Shown here: piece after piece, positions 7,747 through 14,868 of the stretch
How the letters are laid out: every line of letters starts with the position of its first letter
How positions within the stretch are numbered: position 1 is the stretch's first letter
Source of the DNA: an uncultured Bacteroidales bacterium
GTDB lineage: Bacteria; Bacteroidota; Bacteroidia; Bacteroidales; UBA932
Direction of reading: 5' to 3'
DNA length: 31,341 nt
Assembly (NCBI GenBank): GCA_910585445.1
Contig: CAJUEK010000024.1
Coordinates: forward strand, 1-31,341
Made by a program: the position numbers and the translations under genes
The notes under the pieces: generated by a model
Told to the model about the DNA's origin: nothing
Databases searched by the model: none
The model's input: only the letters and a program-made list of their open reading frames with translations

Positions 7747-7773
7747 AAAAACAGGCCGGAAATCCCGGCCTGT
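7747..7773 (-). terminator. Intrinsic terminator of the ABC exporter-GntR operon
   Basis: A 9-bp GC-rich stem (ACAGGCCGG 7751-7759 with CCGGCCTGT 7765-7773), 5-nt loop, followed on the minus strand by a T-run (complement of 7747-7750). It lies 21 bp past the GntR stop. Confidence 0.88.
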
Positions 7774-7793
7774 CCACTATGGTGTCATCCTGT

Positions 7794-8135
7794 TCAGGCA
7801 TCTTTAAGCACTGAAGGGTCGATTCCCAGAAGCTTCATCCTCTTGATTATTTTCGGAAGCTCCTGGCAGAGGAACTCATTGCGCTGCGACTGGAGGACAA
7901 TCTCCTTCGCGTCAGGACTTATGAAGTAGCCTATGCCGCGCCTGTTGTATATTATGCCTTCGCTTGTCAGTTTTTCGTAGCTGCGCATCACCGTATTGGG
8001 GTTTACGCCGATGTCTGCCCCGTATTCCCTCACGGAAGGGATTCTAGAGTCCGGTGCGAGGTCACCGCTTAGGATATTCTCGCAGATAGTGTCGCAAATC
8101 TGCAGATATATTGATTTGTTTGAGTCAAATTCCAT
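7794..8135 (-). CDS. GntR-family regulator, YtrA type
   Basis: A 113-aa regulator with a winged helix-turn-helix (PDSRIPSVREYGADIGVNPNTVMR, then GIIYNRRGIGYFI) and only a short helical tail (about residues 80-113) instead of a large ligand domain. This matches the YtrA subgroup, which normally represses an ABC transporter encoded next to it. It is the last gene of a four-gene minus-strand operon (gap of 11 bp to the permease), whereas YtrA-type regulators usually come first. Autoregulation of the operon promoter near 10601-10631 is expected from the family; the inducer is unknown. Confidence 0.88.
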   Translation of the reverse strand: MEFDSNKSIYLQICDTICENILSGDLAPDSRIPSVREYGADIGVNPNTVMRSYEKLTSEGIIYNRRGIGYFISPDAKEIVLQSQRNEFLCQELPKIIKRMKLLGIDPSVLKDA

Positions 8136-8146
8136 GATTTGTGCTT

Positions 8147-8968
8147 TTAATGTTTCAAGGTCTTGATGCGGAAGAATATAGCCGCTGATGCTATTACAAT
8201 CGTGCCTATGTCACTGATTGTGTCTATCAGGGGCAGGTTGCGGAACAGCCGGCTTCCGAATATCTCCTCCACTGAGATGGACGGGTTGGTTATCATCTCC
8301 TGCATATAGCTGCTCATGAAAGGAGTCATAATCATGCTCAATATTGTCGAAAGGGCCATGAGGCAAAGTATGGTCTTTACTGTCTTTGCGCTTTTGAAGC
8401 ATATTGCACCAAGCAGGAATACAAGCATGGTTCCTATGATGTCATCTATGTATGTGAGGGGATTGGTCATCATGCCGATGAACGAACTGACTTCAGCCGG
8501 AGCATCGGGGATGTCGCTGAATATCCGGGGTGCGATTGAGATGATAGTGTCTCCGCATGTCGAGTCGAGTGTGCACTGGAGAGTGTCAAATCCAAGGTAT
8601 ATGCCGGTAAAGAGTGCCGGGACCAGAATGGCTGATATAGTCACCATGGACAGGAACTTCTCAAATGAAGATGCCGGTATCATCAGCCATGTGGCTCCTG
8701 CGCGTTTGTCCGTGATGTGCCCGTAGCATTTCGGCGGCAGGGTAAGTATCATCACTGCCATGCAGATTGCGAAGGTAAAGGTGCGGAATATTATTCCAGG
8801 GCCTCCCCAAGTGCCATTTATAAGAAGTCCTGTTATCGTTGTGCCTGCATATATTATCAGCCCCATCATGCTGATGAGCATGAAGCTGAGTCCGTAGTTG
8901 GAGATGCATGCCTTCAAGTCGGAAACAAACCATTTTCCGAATCTTTTTATATTGAATGTGCCGTTCAT
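8147..8968 (-). CDS. ABC exporter permease-like membrane protein (intact paralogue)
   Basis: A 273-aa integral membrane protein with about six hydrophobic segments (for example YGLSFMLISMMGLIIYAG, FTFAICMAVMILTL, MLVFLLGAICF). It shares CYGH(I/L)TDKR followed by an aliphatic stretch with the neighbouring frameshifted gene, so the two are paralogous subunits of one transporter. It lies one base after the 3' end of that gene and 11 bp before the GntR gene. With the upstream ATPase it forms a probable export system like the YtrBC-type transporters used against cell-wall antibiotics or peptides. Substrate unknown. Confidence 0.75.
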   Translation of the reverse strand: MNGTFNIKRFGKWFVSDLKACISNYGLSFMLISMMGLIIYAGTTITGLLINGTWGGPGIIFRTFTFAICMAVMILTLPPKCYGHITDKRAGATWLMIPASSFEKFLSMVTISAILVPALFTGIYLGFDTLQCTLDSTCGDTIISIAPRIFSDIPDAPAEVSSFIGMMTNPLTYIDDIIGTMLVFLLGAICFKSAKTVKTILCLMALSTILSMIMTPFMSSYMQEMITNPSISVEEIFGSRLFRNLPLIDTISDIGTIVIASAAIFFRIKTLKH

Positions 8969-8969
8969 G

Positions 8970-9709
8970 TCAGAGTTCGATTTTCTTTGTTTTGAAATAA
9001 GTGTATGTCATAAGGAGTACGGTGCAGATTGCCTGGAATATATACCATCCGTAAATATTGTACGGAAATATGGACGGGATGCTGCAACGTCTTTCTATTG
9101 TGCCCAGGATTATCAGTAGTGCGATGAATGACAAGGCCGCCGTAAAGAATGTCTTTGCTCCCTTGTTCTTCTTGAAAAGCACAGCTCCGGCCAGCCGGCT
9201 GACGATACCATCCATGGAGTGAAGAACATTGACAGCAAGTGGTTGTCACCGATGTCCTGTGCCATGGCGATTGCGAATGTACCTTCGTATCTTGTCGGGA
9301 ACAATACGTTGCACAATGCGTCAACTGACAGATACATGAGGGCAAATGCGAGGGGAAATATTACAATGCCGACAAGTATCATGCTTACGTATTTCTCTGT
9401 ATGTGAGACGGGAAGCATCAGGTGCGCGGCGCCTTTCCTCTTGTCAGTAAGATGTCCGTAGCACGTGATGGGAAGCCTCAGGAAGAACAAGACTGAAATT
9501 ATGGCTGCCGCCATGTCGCTGAAATTAAGCCAGATTTTCCATTCCGTGTTGCCTCCCATGCTGGACGACCATGCGGTAAATGCCAGGATGATTGCAGGTG
9601 CGAGAGAGCATGCAAATGTTGTAAGGCCGGCTTTCCTGACGCATATTTTCAGGTCCTGGGCCAGATATTGCATGAATCTTCCGCTGTTGAAATTCTCGTT
9701 GGGTTTCAT
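8970..9709 (-). pseudogene. ABC exporter permease-like gene broken by a frameshift near 9215-9235
   Basis: Residues 1 to about 165 are read from the ATG at 9709 (KPNENFNSGRFMQYL ... MFFTPWM). The frame then turns into arginine-rich nonsense ending at 9113. The rest of the membrane protein continues in another frame from about 9215 to a stop at 8970 (DGIVSRLAGAVLFKKNKGAKTF ... ending KKIEL). The composite aligns with the intact paralogue downstream (CYGHLTDKRKGA; GAVLFKKNKGAKT against GAICFKSAKTVKT) but seems about six residues shorter at the junction. The junction holds ATGGATGG, so loss of one base, one ATGG unit, or a somewhat larger deletion are all possible. It may be a real pseudogene, a reversible change or a sequencing error. 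It starts 5 bp after the ATPase gene. Confidence 0.8.
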
Positions 9710-9714
9710 AGGCT

Positions 9715-10542
9715 TTATTTTCTGAACATGCCTTTTATAAGTTCCTTGTGCAGGTGTACTGTGTTGAACAGGGCCTCGATGTTGACCTTGCTTTCTTCGG
9801 AGCCGGTGTTCGGGTAGACCTGTACGCAGCCTCCTGGCGTCATTTCGCTGTAAAGGGCATTCGGATTCCTTTCATTGCTGTAGTCGAATGTCAGTTTTTC
9901 CGCAATTTCCCTGATGCTGGCATTGAGCAGCACATCCTGCCTGTCGAGGATTATTATCGGGTCTATTATGTTTTCGAGGTCACGGACCTGGTGCGTGGAT
10001 ATGAGAAGCGTCGAGTCTTCGCTTGTGTATTTTGTCACTGCCTTCCTGAATTGCGCCTTGGAAGGTATGTCAAGGCCGTTCGTAGGCTCGTCCATGAAGA
10101 TGTAGCGGCAATTGCATGCGAGAGCGAATGAAATGTAAGTCTTCTTAAGCTGGCCGAATGACATCCTGTTCATCTTCTGTGATGCGTCATTCTCGAAGAC
10201 TTCCATTATTTCAAGGAATTTGCCCATGTCGAATTTGTCCCAGAATTTGCCGTAGCTTTTTGCATATTCCTCTGCCCTCATGTTGATTGCGGACACCTCG
10301 TCGCTCAGGTAATACTGGTCAGACAGGAAAGAAGGCTCCCTTTTGTAAGGAGTGTGGCCGTCTATTGTTATCTCTCCGGCCTTGGGCTGTTTCAAGCCGC
10401 ACAAAAGGGTCAGAAGAGTTGTCTTGCCGACTCCGTTTTCACCGAGAAGACCATAAATCCTGCCTTCTTCAAGAGTCATCGTGATGTTTCTCAGCACTAC
10501 GTTGTCCCCGTAGCTGAATCCGAGGTTTTCAATTTTTATCAT
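9715..10542 (-). CDS. ABC transporter ATP-binding protein
   Basis: A 275-aa nucleotide-binding subunit of an ABC exporter. Walker A is GENGVGKT (34-41), the signature is MSFGQ (127-131; the usual LSGGQ is degenerate), Walker B is YIFMDEPT (147-154) with the D-loop NGLD, and the switch histidine lies in LLISTHQ. The first 210 residues are a normal ATPase and the last 60 have no known domain. It is the first gene of the operon that continues with two permease-like genes and a GntR regulator. A degenerate signature motif is common in this exporter group and does not by itself mean loss of activity. Confidence 0.92.
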   Translation of the reverse strand: MIKIENLGFSYGDNVVLRNITMTLEEGRIYGLLGENGVGKTTLLTLLCGLKQPKAGEITIDGHTPYKREPSFLSDQYYLSDEVSAINMRAEEYAKSYGKFWDKFDMGKFLEIMEVFENDASQKMNRMSFGQLKKTYISFALACNCRYIFMDEPTNGLDIPSKAQFRKAVTKYTSEDSTLLISTHQVRDLENIIDPIIILDRQDVLLNASIREIAEKLTFDYSNERNPNALYSEMTPGGCVQVYPNTGSEESKVNIEALFNTVHLHKELIKGMFRK

Positions 10543-10600
10543 ATTCCAAGAGTTTAGATGTTTATTCTTTGCTTATGTGTCTTAGTAAAATAGTACACCG

Positions 10601-10631
10601 CAAATGTAATGACATTTTTTATTATTGCAAG
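10601..10631 (-). promoter_or_regulatory. Promoter candidate for the ABC exporter-GntR operon
   Basis: On the minus strand TACATTTG (10601-10608) matches TAnnTTTG and has CTTG (10628-10631) exactly 19 nt upstream. The transcript would have a leader of about 50 nt before the ATG at 10542. This is where autoregulation by the GntR protein would be expected. Confidence 0.6.
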
Positions 10632-10706
10632 CATATTTTCAACTTTTTGACAAGAATTTTGCTCCAAGTGGCAAGCGTTGGTATTCATATTGCTTTGCCG
10701 ATGCCG

Positions 10707-10714
10707 TATTTTTG
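10707..10714 (+). promoter_or_regulatory. -7 promoter element for the outer-membrane barrel gene
   Basis: TATTTTTG matches TAnnTTTG; no good -33 element is seen at the expected distance. A start near 10721 would place both 68-nt repeats inside a transcript leader of about 180 nt ahead of the ATG at 10900. The 357-bp gap 10543-10899 therefore holds two divergent promoters and the repeated leader. Confidence 0.5.
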
Positions 10715-10726
10715 CAGGGAAACAAT

Positions 10727-10794
10727 ATAAACGATTAAGCCGGGAGCAGAGGCAAAACTTGTTTTGACTATGCCGAGGTGAAGTTTATTGTAGA
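10727..10794 (+). repeat. Leader repeat, copy A (structured)
   Basis: A 68-nt unit, 50/68 identical to copy B 81 nt downstream. It contains a 5-bp hairpin CAAAA (10753-10757) / TTTTG (10762-10766) with loop CTTG. An outer stem may form from CG (10741-10742) plus GCA (10746-10748) pairing with TGCCG (10771-10775), leaving a 3-nt bulge. Sequence outside the hairpin (ATAAACGATTAA, GAGCAGA, TATGCCGAGG, ATTGTA) is conserved between copies. Confidence 0.75.
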
Positions 10795-10807
10795 TTGAAA
10801 ATCTAAA

Positions 10808-10875
10808 ATAAACGATTAATCCGAGAGCAGAAGACAAATCCATTTGTATTATGCCGAGGCGAGAGTGATTGTAAA
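10808..10875 (+). repeat. Leader repeat, copy B (structured)
   Basis: Second 68-nt unit, ending 24 nt before the barrel gene. Its hairpin is ACAAA (10834-10838) / TTTGT (10843-10847) with loop TCCA. Compared with copy A, the two outer pairs have swapped (C-G to A-T and A-T to C-G) while all four loop bases differ, which is compensatory change. The outer stem bases CG(nGA)GCA / TGCCG are identical in both copies. Confidence 0.75.
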
Positions 10876-10899
10876 CACAGTTTAAAATATATTAAAAGT

Positions 10900-11601
10900 A
10901 TGAAAAAGATCAGTATCATCATTTCTGCCATCGCCGCAATGTTCTTTGCGGCTGAGGCCAATGCCCAGCTCGGCATAGGTGCCGGCTATAATTTTGAAAC
11001 CATGACCACCAAGGTCTCCGACAGCAAATCTTCGGACAACCTCAACGGCTTCTATCTTGAGGCATATTACGGGATTCCTCTTGCTGAGGGACGTTGGGGA
11101 GCTGTAGGCATCCAGCCGGGTGTCAGGTATTCTTATTTCGGAAAGACTGACAAGAGTGACGAGGTGCTCGGTTTTGTCACAAAGACGAGCCTTACGGAGC
11201 ATTATCTCGATGTTCCGGTCAATTTCAGGTATTCTTTCAAAGTCGCTACGCCTGTGAGAGTGTTTGCCTTTGCAGGGCCGGTGTTCTCTTTCGGTCTGGA
11301 CTCCGCTTCAAAGCTGGCCGTTTCCGGACATGACAAGGAATATTCTGTGACAAGCCACAATTATTCCGGAAAAATCGTGACAAAAGGTGACAATATATCC
11401 GGAAGCACGACTGATACCGGCATCAAGGACTACGGATGGTTCGACCTGAAGATTGGATTGGGTGCAGGAGTTACCCTCTTCGATATTCTTGATGTCAAGG
11501 TAGGGTATAATTTCGGACTTCTGAACCGCTATACTGGAGATGTTGACGGATACAGGCTCGGCACCAACGTGTTTACTGCCGGAGTCGCCGTGAACTTCTG
11601 A
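10900..11601 (+). CDS. Outer-membrane beta-barrel protein (porin-family fold)
   Basis: A 233-aa protein with a signal peptide likely cleaved after ANA (residue 22, before QLGIGAGY). The rest alternates glycine/aromatic strands typical of small 8-stranded barrels (GIQPGVRYSYFG, YLDVPVNFRYSF, LKIGLGAGVTLFDILDVKVGYNFG) and ends with a terminal phenylalanine (AGVAVNF), the usual signal for the BAM machinery. It resembles the PorT/OmpW-like 'outer membrane beta-barrel' proteins common in Bacteroidota. It is a single gene with its own promoter, a long leader with two structured repeats, and a terminator 18 nt past its stop. Function unknown. Confidence 0.88.
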   Translation: MKKISIIISAIAAMFFAAEANAQLGIGAGYNFETMTTKVSDSKSSDNLNGFYLEAYYGIPLAEGRWGAVGIQPGVRYSYFGKTDKSDEVLGFVTKTSLTEHYLDVPVNFRYSFKVATPVRVFAFAGPVFSFGLDSASKLAVSGHDKEYSVTSHNYSGKIVTKGDNISGSTTDTGIKDYGWFDLKIGLGAGVTLFDILDVKVGYNFGLLNRYTGDVDGYRLGTNVFTAGVAVNF

Positions 11602-11619
11602 TGTATTCCCGGATAATGA

Positions 11620-11670
11620 AAAGAGACTGCTTCAAGGCTTTGCGGCCCAGGAACAGTCTCTTTCTTTTTT
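11620..11670 (+). terminator. Intrinsic terminator after the barrel gene
   Basis: A 10-bp stem AAAGAGACTG (11620-11629) / CAGTCTCTTT (11654-11663) with a 24-nt loop, followed by CTTTTTT. It lies between convergent genes and may also stop minus-strand transcription from the nucleotidase gene, although the minus-strand T-run is short. Confidence 0.82.
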
Positions 11671-11680
11671 GTCATGAGCG

Positions 11681-13420
11681 TCAGTGTCTCGGGAAAAGCA
11701 GCTTCATGTCATTGTCAATCAGCTTGCCGGCACGCTCCTTCGGGATGAATTCCCAATGTCCTATCACAGCCGGGTCGGATATGACTTCCGGGTCTATGCT
11801 TCCGTGTTCCATAAGATAGCTGTACAGGATGTTCCTTATTTCCGGATAATATGCCGCGACCCTTTCGCCTATCCTGTCCGTATCGATTCCGGCTCCCATG
11901 CGCATTATCTGGCCTCCGCCGCTGGCACGGTATGAGGTCATGGCCACATTGTAGGTCTGCTGCAGGCTGAAAGGCGAAAAGTCCGCAAGAGACTTTATAA
12001 TCACCCTCTCTCCTTCCGGCTTAGTTATGTCCACATCATATATGAGGCCTGCCGCCGAGTCGAAGTTATATGCCCTGTTGACAAAAGACCAGCGTTTTTG
12101 TCCTGTGCGCGGGTCCGGCTCGTTCACTATCTTAAGTACATGCCGGCTTTCTGGTCCGAGTGTGTTGACCCATGTTCCGTATGAATATTCCAGGTAGTCC
12201 TTTATTTCCTGGCCTGTCATCCTTACTACGAACAGCTGGTTCTCGAAAGGATATATGGTGAAAAGGTCATTGTACAGGAGGGGACCAGCCTTTACGAAGC
12301 CGTTGAATGTAAGAGGAGCCGCAAATGAAATCTGGGCCGGTGTGCAGCTGAGTGAGAGAGTATGTATAAGATTCATATAGTCGCACATGCCACTATATGC
12401 GTCACGTGTGCGCAGGTCCGTCTTAAGCTCGCCGACTTCTGTAAGCGTGAAGGCCTTTACTGTTTCATATTCAGGCTTGAACAGCTCGCGCATTTTCACG
12501 TCCACCTTTTTCTTGTCCACGTTTATCAGGTCTGCCGACAAGGCCCTGGATACCACTTTACCTTTCTCAACCTTGAGGGTCATCGTGCCGAAACCTATGT
12601 TGCGGCAATGGCTGCCGGAATTTATCAGGCAGATGCTGTCGCTCATGTGTACGGCAGGCCTGTGGTCATGTGAGCAGATTACGAAGTCAACGCCATTGAG
12701 TGATTTGAACAGGTCAAGTCCCTGGCTTTCGTACTGCTGTCCGTCTCCTTCTCCCGTTCCGGAGTGGATTGCCACTATCACTGCATCTGATTTCTCCTGT
12801 TTCCTGATTCTGTCAACGGTTTCCTGGGCAAGCGGAATTAGGGATTCGAATTCCATCCCTTCCCAAAGCAGGGGAGAGAGCCAGTTCTTTATGTTAGGGT
12901 TCGTGAATCCTATGATTGTGATTTTCAGCCCGTGCCTGTCAAGGGTGACGAACTCGGGGAAATATGGCTTTCCGTTGTCCGTGCGTATCGCGTTGGCAGC
13001 AAGGAAAGGCACGTCCATTGTCTTGAGAAGCCTGTCATAGACGCGGTGTCCTGTCTCTATATCATGGTTTCCTACTGCTATGGCGTCGTATCCTATATAT
13101 TCAGCCATCCTTGCATAGATGTGCTTGGATGTCGTGTCAACATAATTGTAATAGTAGGCGGCATTGTCCCCCTGGAGACAGTCCCCGGCATCAATGACTA
13201 TTACATTTTCAGCTCCGTCCGCAGTTCGCACGCTGTCCACGTACCATGATACCGACAGGAGCGACTCCTTTGTCTTGTCATTGACATAAAGCGAATCGAA
13301 ATAACGCCCGTGCACGTCATTTGTCGTCATGATACGGAACGTGTATTCTCCGTCCTTGGGACCGCAGCAGGATGCCGCGAAAGCAATAGCCGAGATGATT
13401 GGAATAAATATTTTTCTCAT
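11681..13420 (-). CDS. 5'-nucleotidase / UshA-family metallophosphatase, probable lipoprotein
   Basis: A 579-aa exported phosphoesterase that removes phosphate from nucleotides (and perhaps UDP-sugars or cyclic nucleotides) outside the cytoplasm. The signal ends AASC (Cys18), a slightly atypical lipobox. The N-terminal calcineurin-like domain shows the metal-binding motifs TTNDVHG (32-38), DAGDCLQGD, GNHDIE, IHSGTGEGD and SHDHR. The C-terminal nucleotidase domain (about 330-560) contains NLIHTLS, FTIYPFEN and ASGGGQIM. It begins one base after the stop of an outer-membrane protein gene, so the pair is probably translated together. Exact substrate cannot be told from sequence. Confidence 0.93.
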   Translation of the reverse strand: MRKIFIPIISAIAFAASCCGPKDGEYTFRIMTTNDVHGRYFDSLYVNDKTKESLLSVSWYVDSVRTADGAENVIVIDAGDCLQGDNAAYYYNYVDTTSKHIYARMAEYIGYDAIAVGNHDIETGHRVYDRLLKTMDVPFLAANAIRTDNGKPYFPEFVTLDRHGLKITIIGFTNPNIKNWLSPLLWEGMEFESLIPLAQETVDRIRKQEKSDAVIVAIHSGTGEGDGQQYESQGLDLFKSLNGVDFVICSHDHRPAVHMSDSICLINSGSHCRNIGFGTMTLKVEKGKVVSRALSADLINVDKKKVDVKMRELFKPEYETVKAFTLTEVGELKTDLRTRDAYSGMCDYMNLIHTLSLSCTPAQISFAAPLTFNGFVKAGPLLYNDLFTIYPFENQLFVVRMTGQEIKDYLEYSYGTWVNTLGPESRHVLKIVNEPDPRTGQKRWSFVNRAYNFDSAAGLIYDVDITKPEGERVIIKSLADFSPFSLQQTYNVAMTSYRASGGGQIMRMGAGIDTDRIGERVAAYYPEIRNILYSYLMEHGSIDPEVISDPAVIGHWEFIPKERAGKLIDNDMKLLFPRH

Positions 13421-13421
13421 A

Positions 13422-14651
13422 TCATAAATTGTTTGTCATTATCGTTTTTTTCCTGTCCAGAAGCCGCTGCAGGTTGAATTTGAGCGAGACTGTCTGCTGG
13501 CATCCCGAGTAGTTCCGCCCGTTGAAATGGAACATTGCCGAGACCCTTATTTTCAGGAAATCCCCGATTTGCGGCTCGTAGTATGCTTCAAGTCTGTCAT
13601 AGAATCCGGGGGCAGTGGAGCCGTTGTCATGCACCCTGTAGAACGGGTCTCCCATATATAGCATGTTCCCGTATTTGTATCCCGAGGAATCCTTGCTGTT
13701 GTAATACGGCATCATGTCATTGCCATAGAAAAGGCTGTTCGATATTCCTACATTCCATTTCCTGATGTCCACGTCCATTTCGCCTCCGCACGGGAAAACG
13801 TAGCTTCCGACATTCAGCCTGTCCTGCTGGAGGGACTGGAGCCATCCCAATCTAACTGAAAACCTCTGCATGGCAAGCAGAGGGGCGAAATCGAATTTCA
13901 GGTAAGGATTCGCAAGGAAATTGTCCACGACTCCTTCATAAAGCTGCGAGCAAGCGAAATGGTACATGTAGGCGGAATAGCCGATTGACAGTACCGGGGC
14001 AACCTTGCCTTCTCCATGGGAGAATATCATGAATTTCTCACGCCTTGCCACTCCGTATTGTCCCATCCAGTCGCAGCCAATCTCGAAATGCGCTTTCGGC
14101 CGGGTGAACTTTATGAGCAGTCCTTCAAGATTGTTGTCATAGAATGCAAGCGAATCCGAAAAGAATGCTTTAGAATATTCTTTTTCATCGGTGAACCTGC
14201 GCGGGAATATTCCGGCATACATTGTCATTGCAGTTTTGCCGAATCTTTTGTCCAATCTGTAATAGAGTGTAAGCTCGCGGAGCAGGGACGTGTTGTTCAG
14301 GCGCTCTGATGTCTCGCCTGAGGAGCCTGAAGTAAATTCCGGCGGGACAGGAGAGTTGCCGAAATCCTTCATTATGTCAATCCCGACCATTATTTTATGG
14401 GACATGCCGTTTTTCTGTCTTACGGCAAGGCCTACGGAAGGGGTGAGACGGGCACCGAATATGGTCATGGACCTTGAGAACCTGCTCTTGTAAAGTTCCC
14501 TGTTGTCGAAATTCATTTCGAAGTCCACGTCATATGCAAAGCGGAAGTCCGCGGACTTTCCTTCCGGTTCCGCAGCCATGGCATATGCGGCAAGAAGTGC
14601 CGTAGTGAGGACTGTGGCCGCATATCTGAATATGTTCCCTTTAATTTTCAT
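13422..14651 (-). CDS. Predicted outer-membrane beta-barrel protein of unknown function
   Basis: From the ATG at 14651 this gives 409 aa with a clean signal peptide (NIFRYAATVLTTALLAAYAMA). A longer frame from 14672 would start inside the promoter element TATATTTG (14670-14677), so it is rejected. The mature protein is rich in alternating aromatic/polar strands (FRFAYDVDFEMNF, LTLYYRLDKRFG, FEIGCDWMGQYG, FSVRLGWLQSL), which suggests a barrel with many strands. I do not recognise the family. Its stop is one base from the start of the secreted 5'-nucleotidase, so it may carry or serve products of that enzyme, for example uptake of nucleosides or phosphate. That link is inference from position. 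Confidence 0.72.
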   Translation of the reverse strand: MKIKGNIFRYAATVLTTALLAAYAMAAEPEGKSADFRFAYDVDFEMNFDNRELYKSRFSRSMTIFGARLTPSVGLAVRQKNGMSHKIMVGIDIMKDFGNSPVPPEFTSGSSGETSERLNNTSLLRELTLYYRLDKRFGKTAMTMYAGIFPRRFTDEKEYSKAFFSDSLAFYDNNLEGLLIKFTRPKAHFEIGCDWMGQYGVARREKFMIFSHGEGKVAPVLSIGYSAYMYHFACSQLYEGVVDNFLANPYLKFDFAPLLAMQRFSVRLGWLQSLQQDRLNVGSYVFPCGGEMDVDIRKWNVGISNSLFYGNDMMPYYNSKDSSGYKYGNMLYMGDPFYRVHDNGSTAPGFYDRLEAYYEPQIGDFLKIRVSAMFHFNGRNYSGCQQTVSLKFNLQRLLDRKKTIMTNNL

Positions 14652-14669
14652 GAATATACAAAAATCTTC

Positions 14670-14677
14670 CAAATATA
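14670..14677 (-). promoter_or_regulatory. -7 element for the outer-membrane protein-nucleotidase operon
   Basis: TATATTTG on the minus strand matches TAnnTTTG, 18 nt before the preferred ATG at 14651. No clear -33 element is seen. It helps decide the gene start. Confidence 0.5.
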
Positions 14678-14821
14678 ATCTTTTTTGCAGGATGCGGCTT
14701 AATTTTTTGCCACAAATTCAGTATCAGGTCTCTTACTGGCATTACATTGGTGGCGGGCATGCGGGATGGTGAAGAAAGACAAATGTAATCGTAAACGGTA
14801 GGCTATTGCCGGAATTGTTTG

Positions 14822-14829
14822 TAATTTTG
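14822..14829 (+). promoter_or_regulatory. -7 element for the GSCFA gene
   Basis: TAATTTTG, an exact TAnnTTTG match. It rules out the in-frame ATG at 14806 as a start. It is followed at once by a perfect GC-rich hairpin (GGCGGA 14833-14838 / TCCGCC 14843-14848). Confidence 0.55.
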
Positions 14830-14868
14830 CCCGGCGGACCGCTCCGCCTTATGAAATCCGTATTTATG

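Noticed and set aside
9113..9215. Programmed -1 frameshift as explanation for the split permease
   Set aside because: No slippery heptamer (X XXY YYZ) or downstream pseudoknot is visible at the junction, and the composite seems shorter than its paralogue; mutation or sequencing error is simpler.
9207..9218. Phase-variable ATGG repeat in the broken permease
   Set aside because: Only two ATGG units are present, too few for a typical slipping tract; kept only as a possible one-time event.
10727..10875. CRISPR-like or mobile-element repeats
   Set aside because: Only two copies, 74% identical, no unique spacers of regular kind, no Cas gene or transposase; compensatory changes fit a structured leader better.
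12387..13040. Long open frame (217 codons) on the plus strand inside the nucleotidase gene
   Set aside because: It is antisense to a gene with clear metal-binding motifs, has no signal, domain or promoter, and its composition is a by-product of the coding strand.
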